This document shows, in pieces, positions 47,617 to 57,592 of a DNA stretch of 64,000 nt. Position 1 is the first letter of the stretch; each line of letters begins with the position of its first letter. The notes beneath the pieces were generated by a model that did no database searches, was not told where the DNA came from, and was given only the letters and a program-made list of their open reading frames with translations. Location of the stretch: NCBI RefSeq assembly GCF_047654785.1, contig NZ_JASGKQ010000002.1:434001-498000 (forward strand), given 5' to 3'. The DNA comes from Pelomonas sp047654785 (GTDB lineage Bacteria > Pseudomonadota > Gammaproteobacteria > Burkholderiales > Burkholderiaceae_C). The translations under genes were made by a program, and so were the position numbers.

Positions 47617-49104
47617 TCAGAGTCCCGAGGGCGCGGCGCGGTGCCAGTCGGTGGCTTGCTGCAGCGCATGCGCGGCATGCAGCAGCCGCCCTTCCTGGAA
47701 GTAATTGCCGATCAGCTGCAGGCCCACCGGCATGCCGCCGTCGCCCAGGCCCACCGGCACGCTCATGCCGGGCAGGCCGGCCAGCGAGCCGGGCAGCGTG
47801 AAGATGTCGGCCAGGTAGGCCTGGGTCGGGTCGTCCGCGCCGGTGCCGGCCGCCCAGGCGACGGTGGGCGCCACCGGGCCGGCGATCAGGTCGCACTGCG
47901 CGAAGCACTGCTGGAAGTCGTCCGCGATCATGCGGCGCAGTTTCTGGGCCTGCAGGTAGTAGGCGTCGTAGTAGCCGTGCGAGAGCACGTAGGTGCCGAT
48001 CATGATGCGGCGCTTGACCTCGGCGCCAAAGCCTTCGGCGCGGGTCTTCTTGTACATGTCGAGCAGATCGTCGTACTTGGCGGCACGATGGCCGAACTTG
48101 ACGCCATCGAAGCGCGACAGGTTCGAGCTGGCCTCGGCCGGCGCGATGATGTAGTAGACCGGGATGGCCAGCTCGGTACGCGGCAGGCTCACGTCCACCA
48201 GCGTCGCGCCGAGCTTCTCCAGCTCGGCCAGGCCGGCGCGCACGGCGGCGTTCACGTCGCCCGACAGCGCTACGGGGAAGAACTCGCGCGGCAGGCCGAT
48301 GCGCAGGCCCTTCAGCGGCTGGGCGGCGGTGGCGCCCTCGCGGGCCGCCAGCATCTGCGCATGGAAGTCCTGCGGCGGCTGGTTGACGCTGGTCGCGTCG
48401 CGCTCGTCGAAGCCGCTCATGCTGGACAGCAGCAGCGCGCAGTCCTCGGCCGAGCGGGCCATCGGGCCGGCCTGGTCCAGGCTGGACGCGAAGGCGATCA
48501 TCCCGTAGCGCGAGCAGACGCCGTAGGTCGGCTTGATGCCGGTGATGCCGGTGAAGCTGGCCGGCTGGCGGATCGAGCCGCCGGTGTCGGTGCCGGTGGC
48601 GCCGGGCACCAGGCGCGCGGCCACGGCCGCCGCCGAGCCGCCGGACGAGCCGCCCGGCACGCGCGCCGCGTCCCACGGGTTGCGCGCCGGGAACCAGGCG
48701 CTGTTCTCGTTGGCCGAGCCCATCGCGAACTCGTCGCAGTTCAGCTTGCCCAGCGACACGGCGCCGGCCGCGTTCAGCCGGGCCACCACGGTCGCGTCGA
48801 ACGGGCTGCGGTAGCTGGCCAGCATCTTCGAGCCGGCCGTGGTGGGCATGTCGGCGGTGACGTAGACGTCCTTGTGCGCGATCGGCACGCCGGCCAGCGC
48901 GCCGGCCGTGCCGGCCGCGAGCTGCGCGTCGGCCGCGTCGGCCCGGGCCAGCGCGCCGTCGGCGTCGACGTGCAGGAAGGCGCCCAGCGCCTCGTGCGCG
49001 GCGATGCGGCTCAGCAGCGCCTGCGTGGCCTCGCGGCTGGACAGCGCGCGGCTTTTCAGGGCAGCGGCCAGCTCGGCCACGCCCATGTCGTGAACGGGCT
49101 TCAT
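47617..49104 (-). CDS. gatA: Aspartyl/glutamyl-tRNA amidotransferase subunit A
   Basis: A 495-residue amidase subunit that releases ammonia from Gln/Asn for GatB. The Ser-cisSer-Lys catalytic set is visible: Lys in GVPIAHKDVYVT and the Gly/Ser-rich PGGSSGGSAAAVAARLVPGATGTDTGGSIRQPA. Length and motifs are full. Its start overlaps the gatC stop by 4 bp, and gatB follows after 2 bp. Confidence 0.97.
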   Translation of the reverse strand: MKPVHDMGVAELAAALKSRALSSREATQALLSRIAAHEALGAFLHVDADGALARADAADAQLAAGTAGALAGVPIAHKDVYVTADMPTTAGSKMLASYRSPFDATVVARLNAAGAVSLGKLNCDEFAMGSANENSAWFPARNPWDAARVPGGSSGGSAAAVAARLVPGATGTDTGGSIRQPASFTGITGIKPTYGVCSRYGMIAFASSLDQAGPMARSAEDCALLLSSMSGFDERDATSVNQPPQDFHAQMLAAREGATAAQPLKGLRIGLPREFFPVALSGDVNAAVRAGLAELEKLGATLVDVSLPRTELAIPVYYIIAPAEASSNLSRFDGVKFGHRAAKYDDLLDMYKKTRAEGFGAEVKRRIMIGTYVLSHGYYDAYYLQAQKLRRMIADDFQQCFAQCDLIAGPVAPTVAWAAGTGADDPTQAYLADIFTLPGSLAGLPGMSVPVGLGDGGMPVGLQLIGNYFQEGRLLHAAHALQQATDWHRAAPSGL

Positions 49105-49400
49105 TCGATGACCTTGGGAACGAGGAAGAGGCCGTCCTCGACGGCCGGGGCGCTGCGCTGGTTCAGCTCGCGCTGGTTGCTCTCGGTGACGGCGTCGTCG
49201 CGCAGGCGCAGCTGCACCTGCTGGATGGCCGACAGCGGCGTGTACAGCGGCTCGACGCCGGCGGTGTCGACGGCGCCCATCTGCGCGACGATCTCGAAGA
49301 AGTCGTTCAGGTTGCCGAGCAGGCTGGCGGACTCGTCCGGCCGCAGCTCCAGGCGGGCCAGGTGGGCGATGCGGCTCACGTCGTCTGGGGTGAGGCTCAT
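49101..49400 (-). CDS. gatC: Aspartyl/glutamyl-tRNA amidotransferase subunit C
   Basis: A 99-residue subunit that stabilises the GatA-GatB complex. Motifs: LTPDDVSRIAHLARLEL near the start and a Val/Pro/Lys C-terminus (LFLVPKVIE). It leads the gatCAB operon. The 212-bp gap to mreB holds both divergent promoters; a TATTAT box (49471-49476) may serve as -10 for mreB. Confidence 0.95.
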   Translation of the reverse strand: MSLTPDDVSRIAHLARLELRPDESASLLGNLNDFFEIVAQMGAVDTAGVEPLYTPLSAIQQVQLRLRDDAVTESNQRELNQRSAPAVEDGLFLVPKVIE

Positions 49401-49612
49401 GGTGCGTTTTCAGGTGTAAGGATTGAGCCGAAAAGCCAATGCAGACGGGCTCAAAACAGAGGTGATCGGTTATTATCGCCGCCCATCTTCATGGCCTTCG
49501 AGGCTGCCCTCCGGCGATGCCAGGCGTCGCCGCCCGGGCGGCCTCTCGGCTTTCCAGCCCCCCCGATTTCGAGCCGCGCCGCGCCGGCGAGGCTCCTCCC
49601 GCGCCCCCCACC

Positions 49613-50656
49613 ATGTTCGCCTCCCTGCGCCGCTACTTCTCGACCGACCTGGCCATCGACCTCGGCACCGCCAACACCCTGATCTACGTACGCGGCAAAG
49701 GCATCGTGCTGGACGAGCCCTCGGTGGTGTCGATCCGCCACGAGGGCGGCCCCAACGGCAAGAAGACCATCCAGGCCGTCGGCCGCGAGGCCAAGGCCAT
49801 GCTGGGCAAGGTGCCCGGCAACATCGAGGCGATCCGCCCGATGAAGGACGGCGTGATCGCCGATTTCGTCGTGACCGAACAGATGATCAAGCAGTTCATC
49901 AAGATGGCCCACGACAGCAAGACCTTCAAGCCCAGCCCGCGCATCATCATCTGCGTGCCCTGCGGCTCCACGCAGGTCGAGAAGCGCGCGATCCGCGACG
50001 CGGCGCTGGGCGCGGGCGCCAGCGAGGTCTACCTGATCGAGGAGCCCATGGCCGCCGCGATCGGCGCCGGCCTGCCGGTGTCCGAGGCCTCGGGCTCGAT
50101 GGTGGTGGACATCGGCGGCGGCACGACCGAGGTGGGCGTCATCTCGCTGGGCGGCATGGTCTACAAGGGCAGCGTGCGCGTCGGCGGCGACAAGTTCGAC
50201 GAGTCCATCATCAACTACATCCGCCGCAACTACGGCATGCTGATCGGCGAGCAGACCGCCGAGGCCATCAAGAAGAACATCGGCTCGGCCTTCCCCGGCT
50301 CCGAGGTCAAGGAGATGGAGGTCAAGGGCCGCAACCTCGCCGAGGGTGTGCCGCGCAGCTTCACGATCTCGTCCAACGAGATCCTGGAAGCACTGACCGA
50401 CCCGCTGAACCAGATCGTCTCCGCCGTCAAGAACGCGCTGGAGCAGACGCCGCCCGAGCTGGGCGCCGACATCGCCGAGCGCGGCATGATGCTGACCGGC
50501 GGCGGCGCGCTGCTGCGCGACCTGGACCGCCTGCTCGGCGAGGAGACCGGCCTGCCGGTGCTGGTGGCCGAGGACCCGCTGACCTGCGTCGTGCGCGGCT
50601 GCGGCATGGCGCTGGAGCGCATGGAGCGCCTGGGCTCGATCTTCACCTCCGAGTGA
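49613..50656 (+). CDS. mreB: Rod-shape-determining actin homologue MreB
   Basis: A 347-residue bacterial actin that guides cell-wall synthesis. ATG at 49613 gives MFASLRRYFSTDLAIDLGTANTLIYV; an open frame upstream to 49517 is outside the family. Nucleotide-binding motifs: DLGTANT, VVDIGGGTTEVGVISLGG, and LTGGGALLRDLDRLL. It heads mreBCD-mrdA-rodA, with gatCAB divergent, a typical betaproteobacterial arrangement. Confidence 0.97.
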   Translation: MFASLRRYFSTDLAIDLGTANTLIYVRGKGIVLDEPSVVSIRHEGGPNGKKTIQAVGREAKAMLGKVPGNIEAIRPMKDGVIADFVVTEQMIKQFIKMAHDSKTFKPSPRIIICVPCGSTQVEKRAIRDAALGAGASEVYLIEEPMAAAIGAGLPVSEASGSMVVDIGGGTTEVGVISLGGMVYKGSVRVGGDKFDESIINYIRRNYGMLIGEQTAEAIKKNIGSAFPGSEVKEMEVKGRNLAEGVPRSFTISSNEILEALTDPLNQIVSAVKNALEQTPPELGADIAERGMMLTGGGALLRDLDRLLGEETGLPVLVAEDPLTCVVRGCGMALERMERLGSIFTSE

Positions 50657-50717
50657 TGCCGCACCCGGCCCGGGGCGGCCCGGCGCCCGGCTGAGTCCCC
50701 ACCCTCGCCCGTTCCCG

Positions 50718-51719
50718 ATGCCCCTCGGCACCCTCGACCGCTCCCCGCCGCCGTTCTTCCGCCAGGGTCCGTCGGCGCTGACCAAGCTCGCGCTGTGCTC
50801 GGCGCTGGCGCTGCTGCTGATGGTGGCGGACACGCGCTTCAAGCTGATGCAGCCCGCCCGCGCCGCGCTGGCGCTGGTGCTGCAGCCGGTGCAGCGCCTG
50901 CTGCTGGCGCCGGTGGACGCCTGGGAGACGGCCGGCGGCTACCTGCGCGGCACGCAGCGCGCGATGGCCGCGGAGGACCTCGCCCGGCGCCAGCTCAGCG
51001 CGCAGGCGGAGCGCCTGTCGCGCGCGGCGGCGCTGCAGGCCGAGAACGACCGGCTGCGCCGGCTGCTGGGCCTGCAGCCATCGCTGACCGTGCCGGCGCT
51101 GGCCGCCGAGATCCTGTTCGAGGCGCCGGACCCGTTCTCGCGCCGCGTCGTCATCGACCGCGGCACGACCCAGGGCGTGGCCGCCGGCTCGCCCGTCATC
51201 AACGATGCCGGCGTGCTGGGGCAGGTGACGCGCGTGTACCCGCTGTCCGCCGAGGTGACGCTGCTGACCGACAAGGACGCCGCCATCCCGCTGCTGAACG
51301 CGCGCACGCAGATGCGCAACGCCGCCGCCGGCCGCGCGGACGGCGCCGGCATGGAGCTGCGCTTCGTGACCGCCAGCGCCGACGTGCAGGTGGGCGACCT
51401 GATGACCACCTCGGGCCTGGACGGCGTCTACCCGCCGGGCCTGCCGGTGGCCCGGGTCAAGGCGGTGAGCCGGCGCGGCGACTCCAGCTTCGCGCAGGTG
51501 CTGCTGGCGCCCATCGCCCAGCCCGACGGCGCCCGCCACGTGCTGGTGCTGCAGCCCATGGACCGGCACCTCGCGGCCAAGCAGGAGGCCGAGGCGGTCG
51601 CCGCGGCGGAGGCGGCGTCGGCGGCCGAGGCGAAGGCGGCGCTGCGCACCGCGAAGAAGGAGGAGCGCGCCGCCAAGGCGGCCGCGAAGGCGTCGGCGGC
51701 CACGGGAGGCTCGCCATGA
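50718..51719 (+). CDS. mreC: Rod-shape-determining protein MreC
   Basis: A 333-residue periplasmic scaffold. One N-terminal transmembrane helix (LALCSALALLLMVADTRF), a coiled coil (about residues 75-115) and the double beta-barrel core (GVAAGSPVINDAGVLGQVTRVYPLSAEVTLLTD). The C-terminal 45 residues are Ala/Glu/Lys-rich and beyond the usual MreC core. It overlaps mreD by 4 bp. Confidence 0.95.
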   Translation: MPLGTLDRSPPPFFRQGPSALTKLALCSALALLLMVADTRFKLMQPARAALALVLQPVQRLLLAPVDAWETAGGYLRGTQRAMAAEDLARRQLSAQAERLSRAAALQAENDRLRRLLGLQPSLTVPALAAEILFEAPDPFSRRVVIDRGTTQGVAAGSPVINDAGVLGQVTRVYPLSAEVTLLTDKDAAIPLLNARTQMRNAAAGRADGAGMELRFVTASADVQVGDLMTTSGLDGVYPPGLPVARVKAVSRRGDSSFAQVLLAPIAQPDGARHVLVLQPMDRHLAAKQEAEAVAAAEAASAAEAKAALRTAKKEERAAKAAAKASAATGGSP

Positions 51720-52237
51720 TCATGCCGCGCGCCGCCGAGAAGCTGCTGCTTCCCGCCAACCCCTGGTTCATCGCCTTCACGCTGGCCGTGGCGCTGATGA
51801 TCGACATGGTGCCGGTCGGCCGCGTCGCCGCGATGCCGGACGCGCTGGCCGTCGTGCTGGTGTTCTGGGGCGTGCACCAGCCGCGCCGGGTGGGCGTGCT
51901 GTGGGCGTTCGCGTTCGGACTGCTGGTGGACGTGCACGACGGCGCGGTGCTGGGCCAGCACGCGCTGGCCTACAGCGCGCTGAGCTTCGGCGCCATCTCG
52001 CTGCACCGCCGCCTGCCGTGGTTCAGCATCGGCGCGCAGACCATCCAGGTGCTGCCGCTGTTCTTCGCCGCCCATGTGCTGGCGCTGGCGGTGCGCATGG
52101 CGGTCGGCGGCATGTGGCCGGGCTGGAGCGTGCTGCTGGCGCCGGTGTTCGAGGCCGCGCTGTGGCCGCTCGCCAGCCTGCTGCTGCTGGCGCCGCAGCG
52201 GCGCGCGCCCGACCGCGACGCGCACCGCCCTCTGTAA
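51716..52237 (+). CDS. mreD: Rod-shape-determining protein MreD
   Basis: A 173-residue inner-membrane protein with five to six hydrophobic helices; ATG at 51716 overlaps the mreC stop (ATGA). Signature-like segments: NPWFIAFTLAVALMIDMVP and FAFGLLVDVHDGAVLGQHALAYS. Works with MreC, PBP2 and RodA in the elongasome. Confidence 0.93.
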   Translation: MIMPRAAEKLLLPANPWFIAFTLAVALMIDMVPVGRVAAMPDALAVVLVFWGVHQPRRVGVLWAFAFGLLVDVHDGAVLGQHALAYSALSFGAISLHRRLPWFSIGAQTIQVLPLFFAAHVLALAVRMAVGGMWPGWSVLLAPVFEAALWPLASLLLLAPQRRAPDRDAHRPL

Positions 52238-52249
52238 GCCCGGGTCCAC

Positions 52250-54262
52250 GTGCTCGTCCTCAAGAACCTCCACCAGGAGCTGTCGCGCTTCCGGCTGCGC
52301 GTGCTGGCGGCGGGCGCGTTCGTGCTGTTCTGCTTCGGGCTGCTGGTGGCGCGGCTGGTGTGGCTGCAGGTGGTGCAGCACGACAGCTTCGCCGAGCGCG
52401 CCGAGTCCAACCGCATCGCCATCGTGCCCATCGTGCCCAACCGCGGGCTCATCAAGGACCGCAACGGCGTCGTGCTGGCCAGCAACTACTCGGCCTACAC
52501 GCTGGAGATCAACCCCGAGAAGGTCGCGGACCTGGACGCCACCATCGAGGCGCTGGGCCAGCTCATCGACATCCAGCCCCGCGACCGGCGCCGCTTCAAG
52601 CGCCTGGCCGACGAGGCCAAGCACACCGACTCGCTGCCCATCCGCACCAAGCTGACGGACGAGGAGGTGGCCCGCTTCACCGCGCAGCGCTACCGCTTCC
52701 CGGGCGTGGAGATCAAGGCGCGGCTGTTCCGCTCCTACCCGCTGGGCGACATCGGCGCCCACCTGATCGGCTACATCGGCCGCATCAACCAGGCCGAGAA
52801 GAAGGCCATGGACGACTGGGAGGAGGAAGACCTCGCCAACTACCGCGGCACCGAGTACATCGGCAAGCTGGGGCTGGAGCAGGCCTACGAGCGCGAGCTG
52901 CACGGCACGACCGGCTTCGAGCAGGTGGAGACCAGCGCCGGCGGCCGCGCGGTGCGCCGGCTGGACCACCGGCCGCCCACGCCCGGCAACACGCTGAACC
53001 TGTCCATCGACATCAAGCTGCAGGCGCTGGTGGAGCAGCTGTTCGGCGAGCGGCGCGGCGCGCTGGTGGCCATCGACCCGCGCAACGGCGAGGTGCTGGC
53101 CTTCGTCTCCAAGCCCACCTTCGACCCCAACCTGTTCGTCGACGGCATCGACGCGGACAGCTGGCGCGAGCTCAACGAGGACATCGACAAGCCGCTGCTG
53201 AATCGCGCGCTGCGCGGCACCTACCCGCCGGGCTCGACCTTCAAGCCGCTGATGGCCATGGCCGCGCTGAACAGCGGCAAGCGCGCGCCGGGCACGGTCA
53301 TCATGGACAACCTGACCTACAGCTTCGGCGGCCGCAGCTTCGGCAGCCCGGAGACCGACCGGCCCGGCCCCAAGGACATGCGGCTGGCCATCGTGTCGTC
53401 CAGCAACGTCTACTTCTACAGCCTCGCCAACGAGATGGGCGTGGACCTGATCCACGACGAGCTGGAGCCGTTCGGCCTGGGCCGCAAGACCGAGATCGAC
53501 ATGCTGGGCGAGGTGACCGGCGTGCTGCCGTCCACCGACTGGAAGCGGCGCCGCTTCAACCAGAAGTGGTATGCCGGCGAGACCATCTCGCTGGGCATCG
53601 GCCAGGGCTACAACAACTTCACGATGCTGCAGATGGCCAACGCCTACGCCACCATCGCCTCGGGCGGCCAGCGCTTCAAGCCGCGCCTGGTGCGCGAGAT
53701 CGAGGACGTGGTGAAGCACGAGCGCCGCCGCGTCGCCAGCGACGCGCTGGAGCCGCTGCCGCTGCGGCCCGCCGACGTGGCCGTCATCCAGAACGCGATG
53801 ACCGGCGTGACGCAGGAAGGCACCGGGCGCCAGGTGTTCGCCAACGCGCCCTACCTGAGCGGCGGCAAGACCGGCACCGCCCAGGCCGTGGGCCTGCGGG
53901 CGGGCGAGCGCTACAGCGCCATCAAGGCCGACGAGCGCAAGCGCGACCACTCGCTGTACGTCGGCTTCGCGCCGACCGGCCAGCCCCGCGTCGCGCTGGC
54001 CGTCATCGTCGAGAACGCCGGCTGGGGCAATGCCTCGGCCGCGCCGATCGCGCGCCGCGTGTTCGACTACCTGCTCGCCGACATCTACCCCAGCGAGGAA
54101 GACATCGCCAAGACCCAGCTCGGCCAGACCTTCGCGCCGATCGGCACGCCGCGCCGCGCGGCCGACGTGCCGCTGCCCGGCCAGGGCGCCCCGGCCGCCG
54201 CGGCATCGGCCGCCTCCGCGGCGGGCTCGGCGCCGGCACCCGCGTCAGGAGCCTCACGATGA
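52250..54262 (+). CDS. mrdA: Penicillin-binding protein 2 (elongasome transpeptidase)
   Basis: A 670-residue class B PBP. GTG start at 52250 (MLVLKNLHQELSRFRLRVL). One N-terminal membrane anchor, a dimerisation/pedestal domain, then a transpeptidase with the active-site STFK (Ser329, Lys332), SSN in IVSSSNVYFYS, and KTG in SGGKTGTAQ. The C-terminus ends in a Pro/Ala-rich tail. It cross-links lateral-wall peptidoglycan together with RodA, whose gene overlaps by 4 bp. Confidence 0.96.
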   Translation: MLVLKNLHQELSRFRLRVLAAGAFVLFCFGLLVARLVWLQVVQHDSFAERAESNRIAIVPIVPNRGLIKDRNGVVLASNYSAYTLEINPEKVADLDATIEALGQLIDIQPRDRRRFKRLADEAKHTDSLPIRTKLTDEEVARFTAQRYRFPGVEIKARLFRSYPLGDIGAHLIGYIGRINQAEKKAMDDWEEEDLANYRGTEYIGKLGLEQAYERELHGTTGFEQVETSAGGRAVRRLDHRPPTPGNTLNLSIDIKLQALVEQLFGERRGALVAIDPRNGEVLAFVSKPTFDPNLFVDGIDADSWRELNEDIDKPLLNRALRGTYPPGSTFKPLMAMAALNSGKRAPGTVIMDNLTYSFGGRSFGSPETDRPGPKDMRLAIVSSSNVYFYSLANEMGVDLIHDELEPFGLGRKTEIDMLGEVTGVLPSTDWKRRRFNQKWYAGETISLGIGQGYNNFTMLQMANAYATIASGGQRFKPRLVREIEDVVKHERRRVASDALEPLPLRPADVAVIQNAMTGVTQEGTGRQVFANAPYLSGGKTGTAQAVGLRAGERYSAIKADERKRDHSLYVGFAPTGQPRVALAVIVENAGWGNASAAPIARRVFDYLLADIYPSEEDIAKTQLGQTFAPIGTPRRAADVPLPGQGAPAAAASAASAAGSAPAPASGASR

Positions 54263-55410
54263 CCGTCATCGCCCGCGCGCCGCTGCTGAGCCGCCTCAAG
54301 CCCTGGCTCAGCGGCTTCGACCTGCCGCTGCTGCTGGCCATCGGCTGGCTGTGCGGCTGGGGGCTGCTGTGCATGTACTCCGCCGGCTTCGACCACGGCA
54401 CCCGCTTCGTCGACCACGCGCGCAACATGGCGCTGGGCCTGGGGCTGATGTTCATCGTCGCCCAGGTGCCGCCGCAGCGGCTGATGGCGGTGGCGATCCC
54501 GCTGTACGCGGCGGGCGTGGCGCTGCTGCTGGCCACCGCCGCGTTCGGCATCACCAAGAAGGGCGCGACGCGCTGGCTCAACGTGGGCATCGTCATCCAG
54601 CCGTCGGAGCTGCTGAAGATCGCCACGCCGCTGATGCTGGCCTGGTGGTTCCAGAAGCGCGAGGGCATCCTGCGCTGGCCGGACTTCATCGCCGCGTTCG
54701 GCCTGCTGCTGCTGCCCTTCCTGCTGATCGCCAAGCAGCCCGACCTGGGCACCAGCCTGCTGGTGCTGGCCGCGGGGCTGTACGTGATCTTCTTCGCCGG
54801 CCTGCCGTGGAAGCTGATCGTGCCGGCCTTCGTGCTGGCTGCCGCCGGCATCACCGCGCTGGTGGCGAGCGAGGACCGCATCTGCGAGCCCGACGTGGCC
54901 TGGCCCGTGCTCAAGGAATATCAGAAGCACCGCGTCTGCACGCTGCTGGACCCGTCGAAGGACCCGCTGGGCAAGGGCTTCCACATCATCCAGGGCGAGA
55001 TCGCGATCGGCTCCGGCGGCGTGACCGGCAAGGGCTTCATGCAGGGCACGCAGACCCACCTGGAATTCATCCCCGAGCGCACGACCGACTTCATCTTCGC
55101 CGCCTTCGGCGAGGAGTTCGGCCTGGCGGGCGCGCTGGCGCTGATGGCCGGCTTCACGGCGCTGATCTTCCGCGGGCTGGTGATCGCCTCCGACGCGCCC
55201 ACCCTCTTCAGCCGCCTGCTGGCCGGCGCGGTGACGCTGTCCTTCTTCACCTATGTGTTCGTCAACATGGGCATGGTCAGCGGCATCCTGCCGGTGGTGG
55301 GCGTGCCGCTGCCCTTCATCAGCTACGGCGGCACGGCCATGGTGACGCTGGGGCTGAGCCTGGGGCTGCTGATGTCGATCGCGCGGGCGCGCAAGCTGGT
55401 CAAGACGTAG
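54259..55410 (+). CDS. rodA: SEDS peptidoglycan polymerase RodA
   Basis: A 383-residue polytopic glycosyltransferase with about ten transmembrane helices. ATG at 54259 overlaps the mrdA stop. SEDS landmarks: WLNVGIVIQPSELLKIATPLMLAWW, QPDLGTSLLVLAAG, FIPERTTDFIFAAFGEEFG and GVPLPFISYGGTAMVTLGLSLGLL. It ends the rod operon and its last 11 bp overlap the convergent histidine kinase gene. Confidence 0.96.
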   Translation: MTVIARAPLLSRLKPWLSGFDLPLLLAIGWLCGWGLLCMYSAGFDHGTRFVDHARNMALGLGLMFIVAQVPPQRLMAVAIPLYAAGVALLLATAAFGITKKGATRWLNVGIVIQPSELLKIATPLMLAWWFQKREGILRWPDFIAAFGLLLLPFLLIAKQPDLGTSLLVLAAGLYVIFFAGLPWKLIVPAFVLAAAGITALVASEDRICEPDVAWPVLKEYQKHRVCTLLDPSKDPLGKGFHIIQGEIAIGSGGVTGKGFMQGTQTHLEFIPERTTDFIFAAFGEEFGLAGALALMAGFTALIFRGLVIASDAPTLFSRLLAGAVTLSFFTYVFVNMGMVSGILPVVGVPLPFISYGGTAMVTLGLSLGLLMSIARARKLVKT

Positions 55411-56917
55411 CGGCCGTGGCCGCCGCCGGGAAGCGCACCGTGAAGCGTGCCCCCGGCCCCTGGCCGTCGGGCGATTCGCCCCCGGCCGCGCGGCGCACGC
55501 GGGTGTCGTCCAGCGCCAGCTCGGCGTCGTGCTGCTGCACGATCTCGCGCACGATGGCCAGGCCCAGACCCGAGCCCTCCGCGCCGCTGCCCAGGGCCCG
55601 GTAGAACGGCTGGAACACCTTCTCGCGCTCGCCCGGCGCGATGCCCGGCCCGGTGTCCTCCACCTGCAGCACGACGACCTGGCCGAACGGGTCCTCCACC
55701 ACCCGCACCGTCACCAGCCCGCCGGCTGGCGTGTACAGCAGCGCGTTGTCGACCAGGTTGCGGATCAGCTCGCCCAGCAGCACCGGCTGGCCCTGCACGC
55801 GCAGCCGGCTGGCGTCCGGCAGCACGCCGTCGTAGCCCAGGTCGATGCGCCGCTCCAGCGCGCGCGGCACGAAGTCGCGCACGGTGTCGATGGCGATCTC
55901 CGCGAGGTTCAGCGGCTCGCGCCGCATGGCCTGCTCGGCGTCCTCCGCGCGCGCCATCGCCAGCAACTGGTTGACCATGTGCGCCGCCCGCTCGCTGGCG
56001 CGGGCGATGTGCGCAAGCGAGCGCTTCAGCTCGTCGGGCGACGCGCGGCCGGCGTCGATCTCGCGCTGGATCAGCTCCGCCTGCGTGCGCAGCCCGGCCA
56101 GCGGCGTCTTCAGCTGGTGCGCCGCGTCGGCCAGGAAATGCTTCTGCCGGCTCATCGACGAGTCCAGTCGCGCCAGCAGGTCGTTGATGGCCTGCACCAG
56201 CGGCGCCACCTCGTCGGGCACGCGCTGCTCGTCGATGGGCGACAGGTCCGAGCTTTCGCGCGAGCGGATGCGCCGCTGCAGCTCGTTCAGCGGCGCGATG
56301 CCGCGCGCCAGCGCCAGCCACACCAGCAGCACCGCCAGCGGCAGGATGACGAACTGCGGCAGGATGACGCCCTTGATGATCTCGTTGGTCAGCCGCGCGC
56401 GCTTGCCCAGCGTCTCGGCCACCTGCACCAGCATCGTCCGGCCCGCGCCGGGCGTGCCCTCCGGCGCCACCCACAGGTAGGCCACGCGCACCGCGTCCGC
56501 GCCCACCTCGTCGTCGCGGAAGTGCAGCTCCCCCGGCACCGGCGGCGCGTCCTCGGTGGGCACCGGCAGCGTCGCGTCGCCGCTGAGCAGTTCGCCGCGC
56601 AGGCCCAGCACCTGGTAGAAGACCGTGTCCGACGCATCCGCCCGCAGCAGCGCCGCCGCCTCGGGCACCAGCGCGTAGCGGTCGCGCACCCGGCCCGGCC
56701 CGGCCGGCGCCGACGCGGCCGCCGCCGCCACCTGCAGCCCCAGGCTGCGCGCCACCTCGCCCAGCTCACGGTCATAGGGCCGGCCGGCGATGCCCTGCGC
56801 CACCAGCCAGGTCAGCGCCACGCTGATCGGCCAGATCAGCAGCAGCGGCGCGAGCATCCAGTCCAGGATCTCGCCGAACAGCGAGCCCTGCTGGCGGCTG
56901 CCGTCGTTGCCCGGCAT
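55400..56917 (-). CDS. Two-component sensor histidine kinase (QseC/TctE-like)
   Basis: A 505-residue membrane kinase. Two transmembrane helices (about residues 18-40 and 182-204) flank a periplasmic sensor domain; a HAMP-like region follows. The phospho-acceptor His is in HFLADAAHQLKTPLAGLRTQAEL; ATPase boxes are ELIRNLVDNALLYTP (N), VEDTGPGIAPGE (G1) and GSGLGLAIVREI (G2). It lies 3 bp after its response regulator gene on the minus strand. The signal is not evident; QseC/TctE-type kinases often govern motility or tricarboxylate uptake. Confidence 0.92.
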   Translation of the reverse strand: MPGNDGSRQQGSLFGEILDWMLAPLLLIWPISVALTWLVAQGIAGRPYDRELGEVARSLGLQVAAAAASAPAGPGRVRDRYALVPEAAALLRADASDTVFYQVLGLRGELLSGDATLPVPTEDAPPVPGELHFRDDEVGADAVRVAYLWVAPEGTPGAGRTMLVQVAETLGKRARLTNEIIKGVILPQFVILPLAVLLVWLALARGIAPLNELQRRIRSRESSDLSPIDEQRVPDEVAPLVQAINDLLARLDSSMSRQKHFLADAAHQLKTPLAGLRTQAELIQREIDAGRASPDELKRSLAHIARASERAAHMVNQLLAMARAEDAEQAMRREPLNLAEIAIDTVRDFVPRALERRIDLGYDGVLPDASRLRVQGQPVLLGELIRNLVDNALLYTPAGGLVTVRVVEDPFGQVVVLQVEDTGPGIAPGEREKVFQPFYRALGSGAEGSGLGLAIVREIVQQHDAELALDDTRVRRAAGGESPDGQGPGARFTVRFPAAATAATS

Positions 56918-56920
56918 CGG

Positions 56921-57592
56921 CTACGAGGGAATCTTTTCCAGGCAGTAGCCCAGGCCGCGCACGGTGGCGATGCGGATCGGCCCCTGCTCGATCTTCTTGC
57001 GCAGCCGGTGGATGTAGACCTCGATCGCGTTGTTCGAGACCTCCTCGCCCCACTCGCACAGCCGCTCCACGAGCTGGTCCTTGCTGACCAGCCGCCCGGC
57101 GCGCTGCAGCAGCACCTCCAGCAGCGACAGCTCGCGCGCCGACAGCTCCAGCATCTGCTCGTGGATGTAGGCCACGCGGCCGGTGGCGTCGAAGCTCAGC
57201 GGCCCGTGCTTGATGACGCTGCTGGCCGTGCCCAGGCCGCGCCGGGTCAGCGCCCGCACGCGCGCCTCCAGCTCCTGCAGCGAGAACGGCTTGGCCATGT
57301 AGTCGTCCGCGCCCAGGTCCAGCCCCTTGACGCGCTGCTCGACGCTGTCCGCCGCCGTCAGGATCAGCACCGGCATCGTCGAGCCGCGCGCGCGCAGCTT
57401 GCGCAGCACCTCCAGCCCGTGCAGCCGCGGCAGGCCCAGGTCCAGGATGACCAGATCGAACTCGTGCGTCGCCAGCGCCGTGTCGGCCTCCGTGCCGCTG
57501 CTCACGCGGTCCACCGCATAGCCCGACGCCCGCAGCGCACGCAACAGGCCATCGGCCAGCACTTGGTCGTCTTCGGCAATCAGGATGCGCAT
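56921..57592 (-). CDS. Two-component response regulator, OmpR/TctD-QseB family
   Basis: A 223-residue DNA-binding regulator. Receiver domain with acidic pair EDD (residues 7-9), phospho-acceptor Asp in LVILDLGLP, Thr in LILTAAD and Lys in YMAKPFSLQEL. The winged-helix C-terminus has ARELSLLEVLLQRAGRLVSKDQL and YIHRLRKKIEQGPIRIATVRGLGY. It is divergent from recA, and shares a 176-bp upstream region with it. Confidence 0.95.
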   Translation of the reverse strand: MRILIAEDDQVLADGLLRALRASGYAVDRVSSGTEADTALATHEFDLVILDLGLPRLHGLEVLRKLRARGSTMPVLILTAADSVEQRVKGLDLGADDYMAKPFSLQELEARVRALTRRGLGTASSVIKHGPLSFDATGRVAYIHEQMLELSARELSLLEVLLQRAGRLVSKDQLVERLCEWGEEVSNNAIEVYIHRLRKKIEQGPIRIATVRGLGYCLEKIPS